Origin: Marinomonas sp. KMM3893
GTDB lineage: Bacteria; Pseudomonadota; Gammaproteobacteria; Pseudomonadales; Marinomonadaceae
Length of the DNA: 64,000 nucleotides
Direction of reading: 5' to 3'
NCBI RefSeq assembly: GCF_004352855.1
Contig: NZ_SJSC01000004.1
Span: forward strand, 124,001 to 188,000
In this document: in pieces, positions 9,804 through 19,253 of the stretch
Layout: every line of letters starts with the position of its first letter
Position numbering within the stretch: the stretch's first letter is position 1
Notes under the pieces: generated by a model
Database searches by the model: none
The model's input: the letters and a program-made list of their open reading frames with translations, nothing else
What the model was told of the DNA's origin: nothing
Translations under genes and position numbers: made by a program

Positions 9804-11225
9804 TTAAAGTTGTGGTAAGGGGTTATCGTCATTGGCAATTGTGATCCAGCGTAGTTCGGTAAACTCGTTAATCGAACTGCTGCCTCCGAAACGCCCATGT
9901 CCACTGGATTTCATACCACCAAAAGGGGCTCTAGCGTCGTCTGCTATCGTGGTTGAATTAATGTGACAAATACCGGATTCGATGCGCTTTGCGATCTTCA
10001 TCGCCCGGTAAGTGTCTTGACTAAACACCGCAGCAGCCAGGCCAAACTCACTGTCATTCGCGATGGTGAGAGCGTCATCGTCTGAGCGACAGCGAACGAT
10101 ATGGACTAATGGCCCAAAGCATTCTTCATAGTAAATACGCATTGACGGTGTCACGTTATCGATGACAGTGGCGTCCAAAAAGAAGCCGTTTACCTTGCCG
10201 CCGCAAAGCACGGTTGCGCCTTTTTCTACGGCATCGTCAATCAAGGCTTGCAATCGCTTCCCCGACTTAATATTGATGAGAGTCCCAAGTGGGTGAGACG
10301 AATCATTGATTAAACCACTGGTTAATGTTTTGGCTTTTTCAACAAAGCGCTGAATAAATTGGTCGGCAATAGGGTCTTGTAAAATGATGCGTTCGGTGGA
10401 AATGCAAAGCTGTCCTTGATTCATAAAAGAGCCATACGAAGCGGCTTCTACGGCTCGCTCTATGTTGGCGTCATCAAGCACGATAAAGGGGGCTTTGCCA
10501 CTGAGCTCTAATAAACAGCGTTTAAGGTGTTTGGCGGCTAGTTCTGCAATCAAACGACCAACACGAGTAGAACCAGTAAAGTTAATGTGTCGAACGGCAG
10601 GGTGAGAAATGAGAGCGTCAACGACGTCGCTTGCCTCATCTGGGCGATTAGTAATGATGTTAATGACATTTTCTGGAAAGCCAGAGTCATTAATGATTTC
10701 AATCACCCGTTGGTGTGTTTTAGGGCAAAGTTCTGATGCTTTCAAAATGACGGTGTTGCCACAGGCAAGCGGCATTGCGATTGCGCGCACAGATAACAAT
10801 ATAGGGACATTCCACGGCGGAATGCCAAGACAAACTCCAATGGGTTGCTTAACGGCAAGAGACAAGGAATGCGCCGAGTCATTGGGCAATACATCGCTGG
10901 TGATTTGCGACGTTAAACTGGCGGCTTCTTGTAAGAATTCGACAGCGATGTCGATATTCATGTCTAGAAAATTATCGGCCGACCCGACTTCTTCTGCGGC
11001 CAATTGCTTTAATTCTGCGCTGTGCTTTCTAATGTTGGCAGCCGCGTCCAACAATAATTTTCTTTTTTCTTCAGGTTTAACATCAGACCATTTAGGGAAC
11101 GCTCGGGCTGCCTTATCAACAATAGCAACGGCCTCGCAAGCGGCTTTTTTGTAGTCCGCGTGCGCAAAAGGCGAATTCGATAAAGGTTTTATTTGATGAT
11201 GTCGTATCAAATGCTCTGTGGTCAT
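9804..11225 (-). CDS. Second aldehyde dehydrogenase, vanillin/salicylaldehyde dehydrogenase-like
   Basis: This 473-residue protein is a paralogue of the enzyme at 3507-4952. The catalytic cysteine is in NQGQLCISTERI (about residue 273) and the glutamate in LLELSGKAP (about residue 239). In that motif the usual second glycine of ELGGKAP is serine, a mild oddity close to the active site. The C-terminus (PFGGMKSSGHGRFGG, then INEFTELRWITI) again places it in the aromatic-aldehyde branch. It is the first gene of the minus-strand cluster and is divergent from the AraC-type regulator, which probably controls it. Confidence 0.88.
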   Translation of the reverse strand: MTTEHLIRHHQIKPLSNSPFAHADYKKAACEAVAIVDKAARAFPKWSDVKPEEKRKLLLDAAANIRKHSAELKQLAAEEVGSADNFLDMNIDIAVEFLQEAASLTSQITSDVLPNDSAHSLSLAVKQPIGVCLGIPPWNVPILLSVRAIAMPLACGNTVILKASELCPKTHQRVIEIINDSGFPENVINIITNRPDEASDVVDALISHPAVRHINFTGSTRVGRLIAELAAKHLKRCLLELSGKAPFIVLDDANIERAVEAASYGSFMNQGQLCISTERIILQDPIADQFIQRFVEKAKTLTSGLINDSSHPLGTLINIKSGKRLQALIDDAVEKGATVLCGGKVNGFFLDATVIDNVTPSMRIYYEECFGPLVHIVRCRSDDDALTIANDSEFGLAAAVFSQDTYRAMKIAKRIESGICHINSTTIADDARAPFGGMKSSGHGRFGGSSSINEFTELRWITIANDDNPLPQL

Positions 11226-11431
11226 AATTTGTTACCTATCCTGACTCAGCTTATTGTTGTTATTGCAGCACTCAGTCTTTGCATTAGGCTTTTAAAAAGC
11301 GTTATTTTGTTTTTATTTTGCTTATGCGTAGATTATTAATTAGGCTGCAGTGAACGTAAATGTTGTTTTTTGGTCTATAGTTGTTGATATTTGGTTTTCA
11401 GTATAATGTTTTTTTGCTGGGTTTACGTATT

Positions 11432-12334
11432 ATGAATCAATCAGTTTCCGTTAATATCCATGTTCATGCCCGTTGTGAAATTCATGAAACGACCTTGTTT
11501 CATAAGAAAATAGAACCTAAACGAGGCCTATACGAAGGGTTTGCTCATGTGTTTTTTTTAACGTCTGGCAATGCTTGGTTAAACGCGGCAGGGCAGAAAA
11601 TGGAAATGCACACGGATTCTATTGCCTATATTCCTGTGTCGGGCTCTTTTTCAGTGTCTATTGAAGCGGGCAGCACGGGATACCTGTTGGGAGTTTCTCA
11701 ATATTTGCTTATCGAATTATTGGGTTCGAGTGCTGAGTCTGTGTTACTTCGAGAGTTTTCCGAGCGACATACCTACCTTGATGCTCCCGATGGTCATTTT
11801 GTTGAAGAATTTCATAATCTCGCTCAAGGCTTTTTGAATGAATTGAATGATGATAAACGCGGTTCCAGAATGGCCATTTCTTCTTATTTTAGCCTGATAT
11901 TGATGGGGCTATGGCGGGTGTCTGGCAGCCAAGAGTCCGCCGATCAGGCGATGGGGGAAATCAAAACATTGCTGCAAAGTTTTCGCCATCTGGTGGAAAT
12001 ACATTATCGGGAACGCTGGACCATTCAGCAATACGCTGCGGCTTTATTGGTGAGTCATGATCGGCTTCATTCCATCTGCACTCGGACCTTGTCTAAAACT
12101 CCGAGCCAGTTGGTGCAAGAAAGGGTGATTTTTGAAGCTAAGTTGCGGTTAGAAAGGTCGGGGAGCAGCATTCAACAATTGGCGCATGATTTGGGGTTTT
12201 CTGACGCCACTACCTTTAGTCATTACTTTAAGCGTTACTCAGGTACGACTCCAGCAGCTTTTAGGCGAATGATTAAAAAACCGCATTTAGTCCCCGCGGA
12301 TTCGTTGTCGTTTGGGCACGCTGATTGGCCATAA
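11432..12334 (+). CDS. AraC-family transcriptional regulator
   Basis: This protein of about 300 residues has an N-terminal cupin-like sensing half and a C-terminal pair of helix-turn-helix motifs. The first is around WTIQQYAAALLVSHDRLHSIC. The second is around SIQQLAHDLGFSDATTFSHYF, followed by the family signature KRYSGTTPAAFRR. The ATG at 11432 (MNQSV) is preferred to an in-frame start at 11381, because the extra 17 residues are hydrophobic and not part of the domain; neither has a strong ribosome binding site. It is divergent from the aldehyde dehydrogenase/Liv cluster and is the obvious candidate to activate it. Ligand unknown. Confidence 0.87.
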   Translation: MNQSVSVNIHVHARCEIHETTLFHKKIEPKRGLYEGFAHVFFLTSGNAWLNAAGQKMEMHTDSIAYIPVSGSFSVSIEAGSTGYLLGVSQYLLIELLGSSAESVLLREFSERHTYLDAPDGHFVEEFHNLAQGFLNELNDDKRGSRMAISSYFSLILMGLWRVSGSQESADQAMGEIKTLLQSFRHLVEIHYRERWTIQQYAAALLVSHDRLHSICTRTLSKTPSQLVQERVIFEAKLRLERSGSSIQQLAHDLGFSDATTFSHYFKRYSGTTPAAFRRMIKKPHLVPADSLSFGHADWP

Positions 12335-12728
12335 CGCCGCGTGCAGTATTGGCTCTTGCTCAGCAGATAAAAAGTAGCGAGTAGCTTTTGAGCCTATGTA
12401 TTCTTATGTAACCTTTTGAAAAAGTGACTGGGTATTTGTGAGTGTTATCGTGTCATCAAATAGCCGTCGCTTTCTTTTCCCTGTATTCTTCATCTTCATA
12501 ATCTCTAAGGATTTTCTTCATTTTTCTGTGTTCTCTTACGTATTCTTTATGCTTTTTGGAAAATATTTACCCTATTGATATTTGAAATAATTATAAAGAA
12601 TAAAAGGAATATGATGAAATACGCTATGGTAATATCACCAAAGGCACTACTATAATGAAGACGTTTTAGATAAAGCAGGTATGCTTCTTCTAATGATGAC
12701 AAAAATAAAAATAAGAATGGAGTGACTC
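12335..12728. other. Intergenic region upstream of the FadL-type gene
   Basis: This stretch of 394 bases is AT-rich in its second half and has no convincing reading frame. It should hold the promoter of the FadL-type gene; GGAG at 12719-12722 is that gene's ribosome binding site. No terminator hairpin was recognised after the AraC gene. Confidence 0.6.
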
Positions 12729-14072
12729 ATGACTATCTCTTCAAGATGCTCATCTACAATGTTCAAAGTAAGCCTTGTTACCTTATCCGTAGCGGCGGCA
12801 TCGTCTGCGTATTCCGCAGGCTTCTCTCTTGGTGACCAAAGCGCCACCGCGTCGGGGTCAGCACTTTCTACTGCGGCGGCGTCCAGCGAAGACATTTCTT
12901 TTAGCTATTGGAACCCAGCGCTTTTCCTTAATGCGAAGAAAAATACTTTCTATGTCTCTGGGGCTTACATCATGCCCAAGATGGACGTGAGTAATATTGA
13001 GGCGACAGATGCAACTCCGACAGCTGGTGGTTTTCCTGGCCCACAAGACATTTCGGGGTCATCAACTAATGCCGATTCTGTAAACAACACCATAGTACCA
13101 TCCTTGTATTATGCCATGCCGTTATCTGATGATACGGTCGCGGGCTTTTCTATTAACGCCCCGTTTGGACTTTCTGGGGATTATGGGGACGATTGGGCAG
13201 GTAAATTCCATGCGACAGAAACGGGCTTGCAAGATATAGCTTTAAGCTTCTCTCTTGCCCATCGTGTCAATGATTGGTTCTCAGCGGGTGCCAGTGTGCA
13301 GGTGCATAAAGCAGAGGTGACACTCAACTCCCAAGTTGGTTTTACTGCTGGTGCTGGTGCTTATGAAGGTAGTGGTGAAATTGAAGCGGATGATATTGGC
13401 TATGGCTACAGCTTAGGTGTGTTGTTTACACCGCTGAAAGGGACTCGTGTTGGTGTAGGCTACCGTAGCAAAATCGATTTTGATTTTGAAGGCGATGTCA
13501 AATATAAAGATGTAGCTTCATTAAATCAAGTTTTGCAAGCTAATAATTATACATTAGTTAACACTGGTGTCAGTGATTCATTGACCTTCCCGGATGTGTT
13601 AACTATCAGCTTAGAGCAAGCATTAACGCCTAAATTGAAACTGGGCTTGAGTGTCATCCGCACTGGCTGGAGCTCTATGGATGATGGTTTAAACATCGAC
13701 TTCGACAGTAACCAACCAAATTCAAAACTCACTTTTGGCTTTGAAGACCAATGGATGTATTCTGCAGGCTTAACTTACGATTACTCTAAAAAGCTAACAT
13801 TGCGTACCGGTATCGCTCGTGATAATTCGCCTGTGACCGATGAATACCGCTCTGCGAGAACCCCAGATGGGGATCGTACCTGGTATTCAATGGGTGGTAC
13901 TTACCACTTCAGTGAAACTTCATCAGCGACCTTTGCCTACACTTATGTAGACATTGAAGATGTGTCGGTTGATCGTACTGATTTAGATGAAGACAGCGCT
14001 CGAGGCACTTACAGCGCAGATTATTCTTCTTCCGCCAGCGTTATCTCGCTTGCCTATAACATGTCTTTTTAA
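12729..14072 (+). CDS. FadL/OmpP1/TodX-family outer-membrane channel for hydrophobic compounds
   Basis: This 447-residue protein has a signal peptide ending about residue 29 (SSAYSA, then GFSLGDQSA) and a mature part of alternating beta strands ending in the outer-membrane C-terminus YNMSF. The N-terminal hatch region (ALSTAAASSEDISFSYWNPALF) and the AGFSINAPFGLSGDYGDDWAGKF block are typical of FadL-family channels, which pass fatty acids or aromatic hydrocarbons through the outer membrane. The start has a good GGAG eight bases or so upstream; a second ATG at 12759 would give a shorter signal but has no ribosome binding site. Its position after the aldehyde dehydrogenase/Liv cluster suggests it supplies the same pathway. 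Confidence 0.9.
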   Translation: MTISSRCSSTMFKVSLVTLSVAAASSAYSAGFSLGDQSATASGSALSTAAASSEDISFSYWNPALFLNAKKNTFYVSGAYIMPKMDVSNIEATDATPTAGGFPGPQDISGSSTNADSVNNTIVPSLYYAMPLSDDTVAGFSINAPFGLSGDYGDDWAGKFHATETGLQDIALSFSLAHRVNDWFSAGASVQVHKAEVTLNSQVGFTAGAGAYEGSGEIEADDIGYGYSLGVLFTPLKGTRVGVGYRSKIDFDFEGDVKYKDVASLNQVLQANNYTLVNTGVSDSLTFPDVLTISLEQALTPKLKLGLSVIRTGWSSMDDGLNIDFDSNQPNSKLTFGFEDQWMYSAGLTYDYSKKLTLRTGIARDNSPVTDEYRSARTPDGDRTWYSMGGTYHFSETSSATFAYTYVDIEDVSVDRTDLDEDSARGTYSADYSSSASVISLAYNMSF

Positions 14073-14460
14073 TCACATGCCTTTTTGATCAAATAAGACT
14101 TGTAGAGCGAAAATTCTTAAACCTTGTACTGAAAAGCCAGATCCCAATAGGGTCTGGCTTTTTGCTGTTTAGGGGGTAGGCATTACTATCAAGGCATTTC
14201 TATGAAAGTATGTTTAGTCATCATGGTTCTGCTGATTTCTTGCTAAATATGTATTTCTCTGTCGGTTCAACAGTCAGTTCAACAGTTGGCTAACAGTCAT
14301 TTCAATCGTGATTTAATGGCGAGTAGAGTGTGGCGTGAATTTAATAGAATAGAAAATGAATAGGTCAGAGAGCGTGTAGCAAGTGTGATGAAGAATAGAG
14401 TAGGGAGTCATTGGCTTCAGCTCTATCACTCTAGACGCAGCGACAAGCTAAGAAAGACGT
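14073..14460. other. Intergenic region between convergent genes
   Basis: Apart from the terminator at 14132-14163, this region of about 390 bases contains no credible gene. Around 14270-14290 a short sequence (CAGTCAGTTCAACAGTTGG and its neighbours) is partly repeated, without clear meaning. Confidence 0.5.
14132..14163 (+). terminator. Rho-independent terminator after the FadL-type gene
   Basis: GCCAGA and CCC pair with GGG and TCTGGC around an AATA loop, with one bulged T, preceded by AAAA and followed by five Ts. It lies 60 bases after the stop of the FadL-type gene. Confidence 0.85.
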
Positions 14461-16746
14461 TTAGTAAACCATGCGCAGTTCTTTGGCTTTCTCATGGTTG
14501 TTGTTGGTCCAATCTGTCATAGGCGCTGGTTTTGCGTAGTAATAGCCCTGTAAGGTGTGACAGCCCAGTGCGATGAGCAAATTCGCTTGCTCTCTGGTTT
14601 CAATCCCTTCTGCAATCACTTTCATATTAAGAGAGAGCGCGAGCTGAATGGTGGATTTAACAATGTCTAGGTGACGTTGATCATCAGGCAGTGGCGCAAC
14701 AAACCGACGATCTATTTTCAGTACCGTCGCAGGAATATCGATCAGCTGCCCCATGGTGGCTTGTCCAGTCCCAAAGTCATCAATTGCGATTACAAAACCA
14801 TATTGGTGCAAGGCTTTTAATCGTTTGTGGATCAAAGGGTTTGTCATGACAGGGCTGGTTTCTGTGATTTCTAGCTCAAGCATGTCACTCAACCAAGGGT
14901 GATCTGCGGCAAGCGACATTAACAACGCAAAGAAGGCATCGTTCATCAGCTCTTGACCGGCTAAGTTAAACGCAACAGGCGTGTGGATGTGCTCGTCATG
15001 CCATTCGCTTAGCGTAGGAATCAATGAGCGAAGTAGATTCTCGGCTAGCACGGGCAATAAGCCTAGTTTTTCCGCGATATTAATAAACACAAATGGAGAG
15101 ACAAAATTACCGTCTTCTTTTTGCCAGCGAGCAAGGGCTTCAAAAGAGCAAATTTGACCATTGGGTGCAACCTGAGGCTGTAACCACAAAACAATGTCAT
15201 TGCGTTTTATTGCTGCACCGAGCTGCAGACCGAGCTGGTGCTCTTCCACCAACTTACGTTCAAGTTGGTGATCATAATAAGAGTATTTATCCGCACTGTT
15301 TGAGTACTCTAGTGCCATTTCACAATGCTCAAGTAGCTCTTCAGCGCTCTGACCGTTGTTTTGGTAGTACGCAATGCCAACTTGATAATCAATATTGAGT
15401 GCGTTGCCATCCATTCTTATTTGTTCAGGAAGTACGGATTTGATCAGTGCGGACAAATTACGTTGAATCAAATAGGCCTGCCCTAGTGGGAGGAAACAGG
15501 CAAATTTCACACCTCGTAAGCGACTGATAATAGTTTGATCCGATAGTCTACTTTGCAGTGTTTTTGAGAAGTTGAGAATGATGCGGTTAGCGTTGTCCTT
15601 CCCATATTGTTTGTTTAACAGCTTGAATTGACTGATACGAATAATAAACATCGCGCCAGTATAATGTGTTTTTTCTTGTTTTATTCTTTGATTTACCTGA
15701 CTGCAAAAGTAATGAAAGTTTGGCAAGCGGGTAAGGGCATCAAAATGGACTAAGCGGCTATTGGTTTCTTGTGAATCTTCTAGCTCTTGTTTAAGGGCTT
15801 TTAAGTGACTGATGTTCTGCAAGTGCAGCATATAGTGGCCATGGTTTGTCAGTGTTGCCCGATGGACCTCAATATAAACATTAGCGTCTTTCTTTAATGT
15901 GCACTCAACAGCATTGGATTGCCAAAAATACCGTTCTGTTTTTTGGTTCAACGGCACCAACCAAGATTGGATTTTGCTGTTCTCAATTTTGTCTTGCTGG
16001 GAAAGTGAGAGCAGTTTACGTGCAGGCTGGTTCACCTTTAGTACTTTCCCGTATTTATTACACAGTAATGTAGGTGTGCCAGTGTGCTCAAAAATTTCTT
16101 CGTAAAGAGAGTGGTTTCTATTTAACCGGCGGTAGAGAGATTCAAGATGGGTGGCATTTTGCTCCAGGGTAAACATGATCCTAGAGACCGCAAAAGGCAA
16201 AGCGAAGTTCAAAGTGACAAAAGTCAGTACTTGGAAATAGAAAGAGGCAAAGGCGGGTACCACACCAACAGAGCCTGTGAACTCTAAGCTGCGAGAATCC
16301 GTCACAATCAAATAGAAGGAACCTAAATTTGCAACACTGAGTAAAAAAGAAAGGCGGAAACCAAACAGTAATCGTGCCATTAAGGGCAATGAGTACAATG
16401 AGATCAAACCGTATTTAGCCGCATGAGAATCATTTGAAAGAGTCACAAGCAGCAAACCAATGATGGCAAGGGTGCCAAGGAATAGAAGGGAGCTGGCTTG
16501 GGTGTATTTTTTACAGAAAAACAGCAGCGCAAATAATAAGGTTAAGCAAAGGCTATTAACAATCAGGAAAAGTTCGCTGTCTTTATCGGTCGCAATGAAC
16601 AGGCTATTTAACTCAACGCCAAGGAAAACGAGCAGAGTTAAGGTGATTAAGATTCGCAGCGCACTTTGCTGAAAGGTGTTCTTGTTGTACCGGTTAAGTT
16701 GGGCACGATCAACTAAGAAAAATGCTTTTAAAAAGTCAATTAACAT
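14461..16746 (-). CDS. Membrane-anchored PAS-GGDEF-EAL protein, probable c-di-GMP phosphodiesterase
   Basis: This 761-residue protein has six or seven membrane segments in residues 25-200, a PAS-like domain (about 215-315), a GGDEF domain (about 340-490) and an EAL domain (about 505-750). The GGDEF motif has decayed to RGVKF, so cyclase activity is unlikely. The EAL domain keeps its catalytic set: FEALARW, the asparagine in AFNLAGQEL, ELEITE, IDDFGTG, VLKIDRRF, VIAEGIET and LQGYYYAKP. It should therefore hydrolyse c-di-GMP, with the degenerate GGDEF domain possibly acting as a GTP-binding regulator. It appears to be a single-gene unit. The signal sensed by the membrane part is unknown. Confidence 0.9.
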   Translation of the reverse strand: MLIDFLKAFFLVDRAQLNRYNKNTFQQSALRILITLTLLVFLGVELNSLFIATDKDSELFLIVNSLCLTLLFALLFFCKKYTQASSLLFLGTLAIIGLLLVTLSNDSHAAKYGLISLYSLPLMARLLFGFRLSFLLSVANLGSFYLIVTDSRSLEFTGSVGVVPAFASFYFQVLTFVTLNFALPFAVSRIMFTLEQNATHLESLYRRLNRNHSLYEEIFEHTGTPTLLCNKYGKVLKVNQPARKLLSLSQQDKIENSKIQSWLVPLNQKTERYFWQSNAVECTLKKDANVYIEVHRATLTNHGHYMLHLQNISHLKALKQELEDSQETNSRLVHFDALTRLPNFHYFCSQVNQRIKQEKTHYTGAMFIIRISQFKLLNKQYGKDNANRIILNFSKTLQSRLSDQTIISRLRGVKFACFLPLGQAYLIQRNLSALIKSVLPEQIRMDGNALNIDYQVGIAYYQNNGQSAEELLEHCEMALEYSNSADKYSYYDHQLERKLVEEHQLGLQLGAAIKRNDIVLWLQPQVAPNGQICSFEALARWQKEDGNFVSPFVFINIAEKLGLLPVLAENLLRSLIPTLSEWHDEHIHTPVAFNLAGQELMNDAFFALLMSLAADHPWLSDMLELEITETSPVMTNPLIHKRLKALHQYGFVIAIDDFGTGQATMGQLIDIPATVLKIDRRFVAPLPDDQRHLDIVKSTIQLALSLNMKVIAEGIETREQANLLIALGCHTLQGYYYAKPAPMTDWTNNNHEKAKELRMVY

Positions 16747-17018
16747 CGATTAACTTCACCAGCCGATAGAAAAACCTGATTCATTTCAGGGGATTACTAG
16801 AGGCTACCGAAAAATAACGATGATGACTATCCTGTTTTTGACTATAAACAAATAAAATCGAAAAGAAATCGTCAAGACGGTGCTTTTTGTTGGTTTATCT
16901 TGCTATCTTCTGGCTATTTTATGAACATTTTTTCCTTTTTGTTAGAGTAATCTCAAAGTAACGCTGAACGACAGATCCAAACGCATTCTGTTTTGGTGAG
17001 CGCTTAGAGACTTAAAGA

Positions 17019-17609
17019 TTAGCTCTTACATTGGTAATGGAAATTATTGACCGCTGCCGTTTTTAAATCATATTCACAGGCATTTTCTCTCATCAGGTTA
17101 TTGCCTTCCCAAGAGACGCTCATTACCTCTGGCGCTTTTTTTCCATAGCTTGGAATAAAGCGGTAAGCAGCAATGACATCAATACTGCTGTTTGCGCCTA
17201 GTTGAACACTTTGGCCAATTAGGCGCTGATGAGTCTCGATGTTATACAGGGTGTAATCGGTTGTGTATTCACGGCTGCCATTGCTGTGTTCAAAATTGAG
17301 CCAGATTTTACGGTAGGTCTGAGGACTGGAAGTTGGATTGGTTAAGCGCAAGCGAGTGTAAATGATTTGGGCTTGTGCAAAACTTGGTTGCGGGCGCTGT
17401 GACACCTTTATATAAGCACTGCTGTCTTTTTGCCATGCGGTTTTGGCTCCAAAAGACGCATCTACAATTTCAATGGTTTGTTTTTCAAAATGCGAACTTA
17501 GGTACTGAGTGGCATCTTTTATGGGCGCATAAAGCGCAAGAGCAGCAAGCGCGCCAATAATAAACTTATTCAGATTTAGACTTTGTCTTCTAATGCATAA
17601 ACTAATCAT
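17019..17609 (-). CDS. Unknown membrane-anchored protein with a LexA-type operator in its promoter
   Basis: This protein of 196 residues has one N-terminal hydrophobic segment (FIIGALAALALYAPI, about residues 16-30), predicted as a signal anchor, and a soluble, probably periplasmic beta-rich domain. I do not recognise a family. The ATG at 17609 is preferred over the in-frame start at 17636 because GAGG lies eight bases before it. Cysteines at about residue 180 and near the C-terminus could form a disulfide. A 20-base sequence matching the LexA consensus lies 43-62 bases upstream and overlaps the likely promoter. The gene may therefore belong to the SOS response; this is inferred from the site only. 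Confidence 0.75.
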   Translation of the reverse strand: MISLCIRRQSLNLNKFIIGALAALALYAPIKDATQYLSSHFEKQTIEIVDASFGAKTAWQKDSSAYIKVSQRPQPSFAQAQIIYTRLRLTNPTSSPQTYRKIWLNFEHSNGSREYTTDYTLYNIETHQRLIGQSVQLGANSSIDVIAAYRFIPSYGKKAPEVMSVSWEGNNLMRENACEYDLKTAAVNNFHYQCKS

Positions 17610-17953
17610 ATCCACAGCCTCGGCAGTTATTATCACTGTTTGTTTATACAGTACTGTATATAAAAACAGTAAAGCTGTATAGATGTTTTTGTAAGATTGT
17701 GTGATTTTTGTGCTTCTTTTATGATTAAGCCTGATAAATCAACAGAATAAAGAAATCTAAAAATAATGTTTGATTTTATCTAATTGATTGAAATATAAGG
17801 ATATATCGATGATTCCCACAGCCTTCTTCACGGTTTTTGTGGACAAAAAAATCCGTCCCTATTTTTTAAACATTTCAGCTATTTTTGGGGATTTAATGGC
17901 AATCTAAGAGTCAATCTCTATAATGCAGCCAACTTAAAATACAGAGGTTTAAT
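17610..17953. other. Divergent promoter region, AT-rich
   Basis: This region of 344 bases lies between the unknown membrane-protein gene and the flavoprotein gene. It holds the LexA-like box at 17652-17671 and a partly overlapping palindrome ATACAGTACTGTAT at 17646-17659. AGAGG at 17943-17947 precedes the flavoprotein GTG start. No other gene is apparent. Confidence 0.6.
17652..17671. promoter_or_regulatory. LexA (SOS) box
   Basis: TACTGTATATAAAAACAGTA contains the CTGT-N8-ACAG core and matches the E. coli consensus at 18 of 20 positions. It lies 43 bases upstream of the ATG at 17609. On the minus strand it overlaps a plausible promoter, with TATAAA just downstream as the -10. Confidence 0.75.
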
Positions 17954-19132
17954 GTGGAAAAAGTGGATGTGGTGATTATTGGCGCGGGCGCATCAGGTTT
18001 GATGTGTGCAGCAACCGCAGCGTACCGTGGCAAGCGAGTTGTTGTGCTCGATCACGCAAATAAAGCAGGCAAAAAAATTCTAATGTCAGGCGGTGGTCGT
18101 TGTAACTTTACTAACATGGACGCTGCGCCAAAACATTTTTTGTCTGATAACCCGTATTTTTGTATTTCTGCGTTGCGTCGTTACTCGCCTCAGGATTTTG
18201 TTGATCTCGTAGATCGTCATGGTTTGGATTATGTTGAGAAAACGCCGGGGCAATTATTTTGCGAGCATTCAGCGAAGGATTTACTGGACATTCTCTTAAC
18301 GGAAATGGAATGGTCGGGTGCCGAGCTTAAACTCAATACCAAAATCTATAACGTCGATTATCAGAATGAGCAAACGATCATCAAGACCAATCAAGGTGAC
18401 TTTGCGTGTGAATCTTTGGTTATTGCCACCGGAGGCTTGTCTATCCCCACCATGGGCGCCAGTGGTTTTGGGTATGATATGGCAAAGCAAGTAGGGCACG
18501 ATATTTTGCCAACCAGAGCGAGCTTGGTACCCATTACGGTACAGCCTGATCGAAAGGCTCAACTGGCAGAACTCTCAGGCATAGCGTGCGACATAGAAGC
18601 GAGTGCAAATGGCACCGCATTCCAAGAGCCAATGCTGTTTACCCATCGCGGAGTCAGTGGCCCTGCGATTTTACAAATCACCAATTTTTGGCAGCCAGGT
18701 GAAGCGCTTCATATCAACATAGCGCCTAATTTGACATTAGAAAGTCTACAAGCGGTTCGTCAAAATACACCAAAGAAAAGCTTTGAAGGCGTCTTGTCTA
18801 ATTACTTGCCAAAGCGCCTAGTGGAATTGATCAAAGGGCAATTCTCTTGGTTGAATGAGCGCAGTGCGCAAACATCGAATGAGCAGATCGAAAGCTTATT
18901 TCACTACCTTGCCAATTTTGACATCGCCCCTAATGGTACAGAAGGGTATCGTACCGCAGAGGTTACTTTGGGTGGTGTGAATACCAACGAAGTGTCTTCT
19001 AAAACCTTCGAGTCCAGCAAGCAAAAAGGCCTGTATTTCATTGGCGAAGTCCTTGATGTGACAGGTTGGTTAGGCGGTTACAACTTTCAGTGGGCATGGG
19101 CCAGTGGCTTCTGCGCTGGTCAGCATGTGTGA
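17954..19132 (+). CDS. BaiN/YhiN (HI0933)-family FAD-dependent oxidoreductase
   Basis: This 392-residue cytoplasmic flavoprotein starts with a Rossmann motif (IIGAGASGLMCA, residues 7-18). Family motifs follow: GKKILMSGGGRCNFTN, ATGGLSIPTMGASGFGY, and the C-terminal FAD-contact block GEVLDVTGWLGGYNFQWAWASG. The length is that of the HI0933 family. Members include a bile-acid/steroid reductase, but the usual physiological role is unknown. The start is GTG with AGAGG six bases upstream. It stands alone between divergent and convergent neighbours. Confidence 0.88.
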   Translation: MEKVDVVIIGAGASGLMCAATAAYRGKRVVVLDHANKAGKKILMSGGGRCNFTNMDAAPKHFLSDNPYFCISALRRYSPQDFVDLVDRHGLDYVEKTPGQLFCEHSAKDLLDILLTEMEWSGAELKLNTKIYNVDYQNEQTIIKTNQGDFACESLVIATGGLSIPTMGASGFGYDMAKQVGHDILPTRASLVPITVQPDRKAQLAELSGIACDIEASANGTAFQEPMLFTHRGVSGPAILQITNFWQPGEALHINIAPNLTLESLQAVRQNTPKKSFEGVLSNYLPKRLVELIKGQFSWLNERSAQTSNEQIESLFHYLANFDIAPNGTEGYRTAEVTLGGVNTNEVSSKTFESSKQKGLYFIGEVLDVTGWLGGYNFQWAWASGFCAGQHV

Positions 19133-19253
19133 CACGTCTGCCCCATAAGGTATGTCATTCTAGTGGGTTGTTTTAATAGATGATATTAGGGGGCTTAAAG
19201 CTCATTAAACAGGGAGTTAAATGAGCTTTAAGCAATGTGTATTTTAATCGAGG

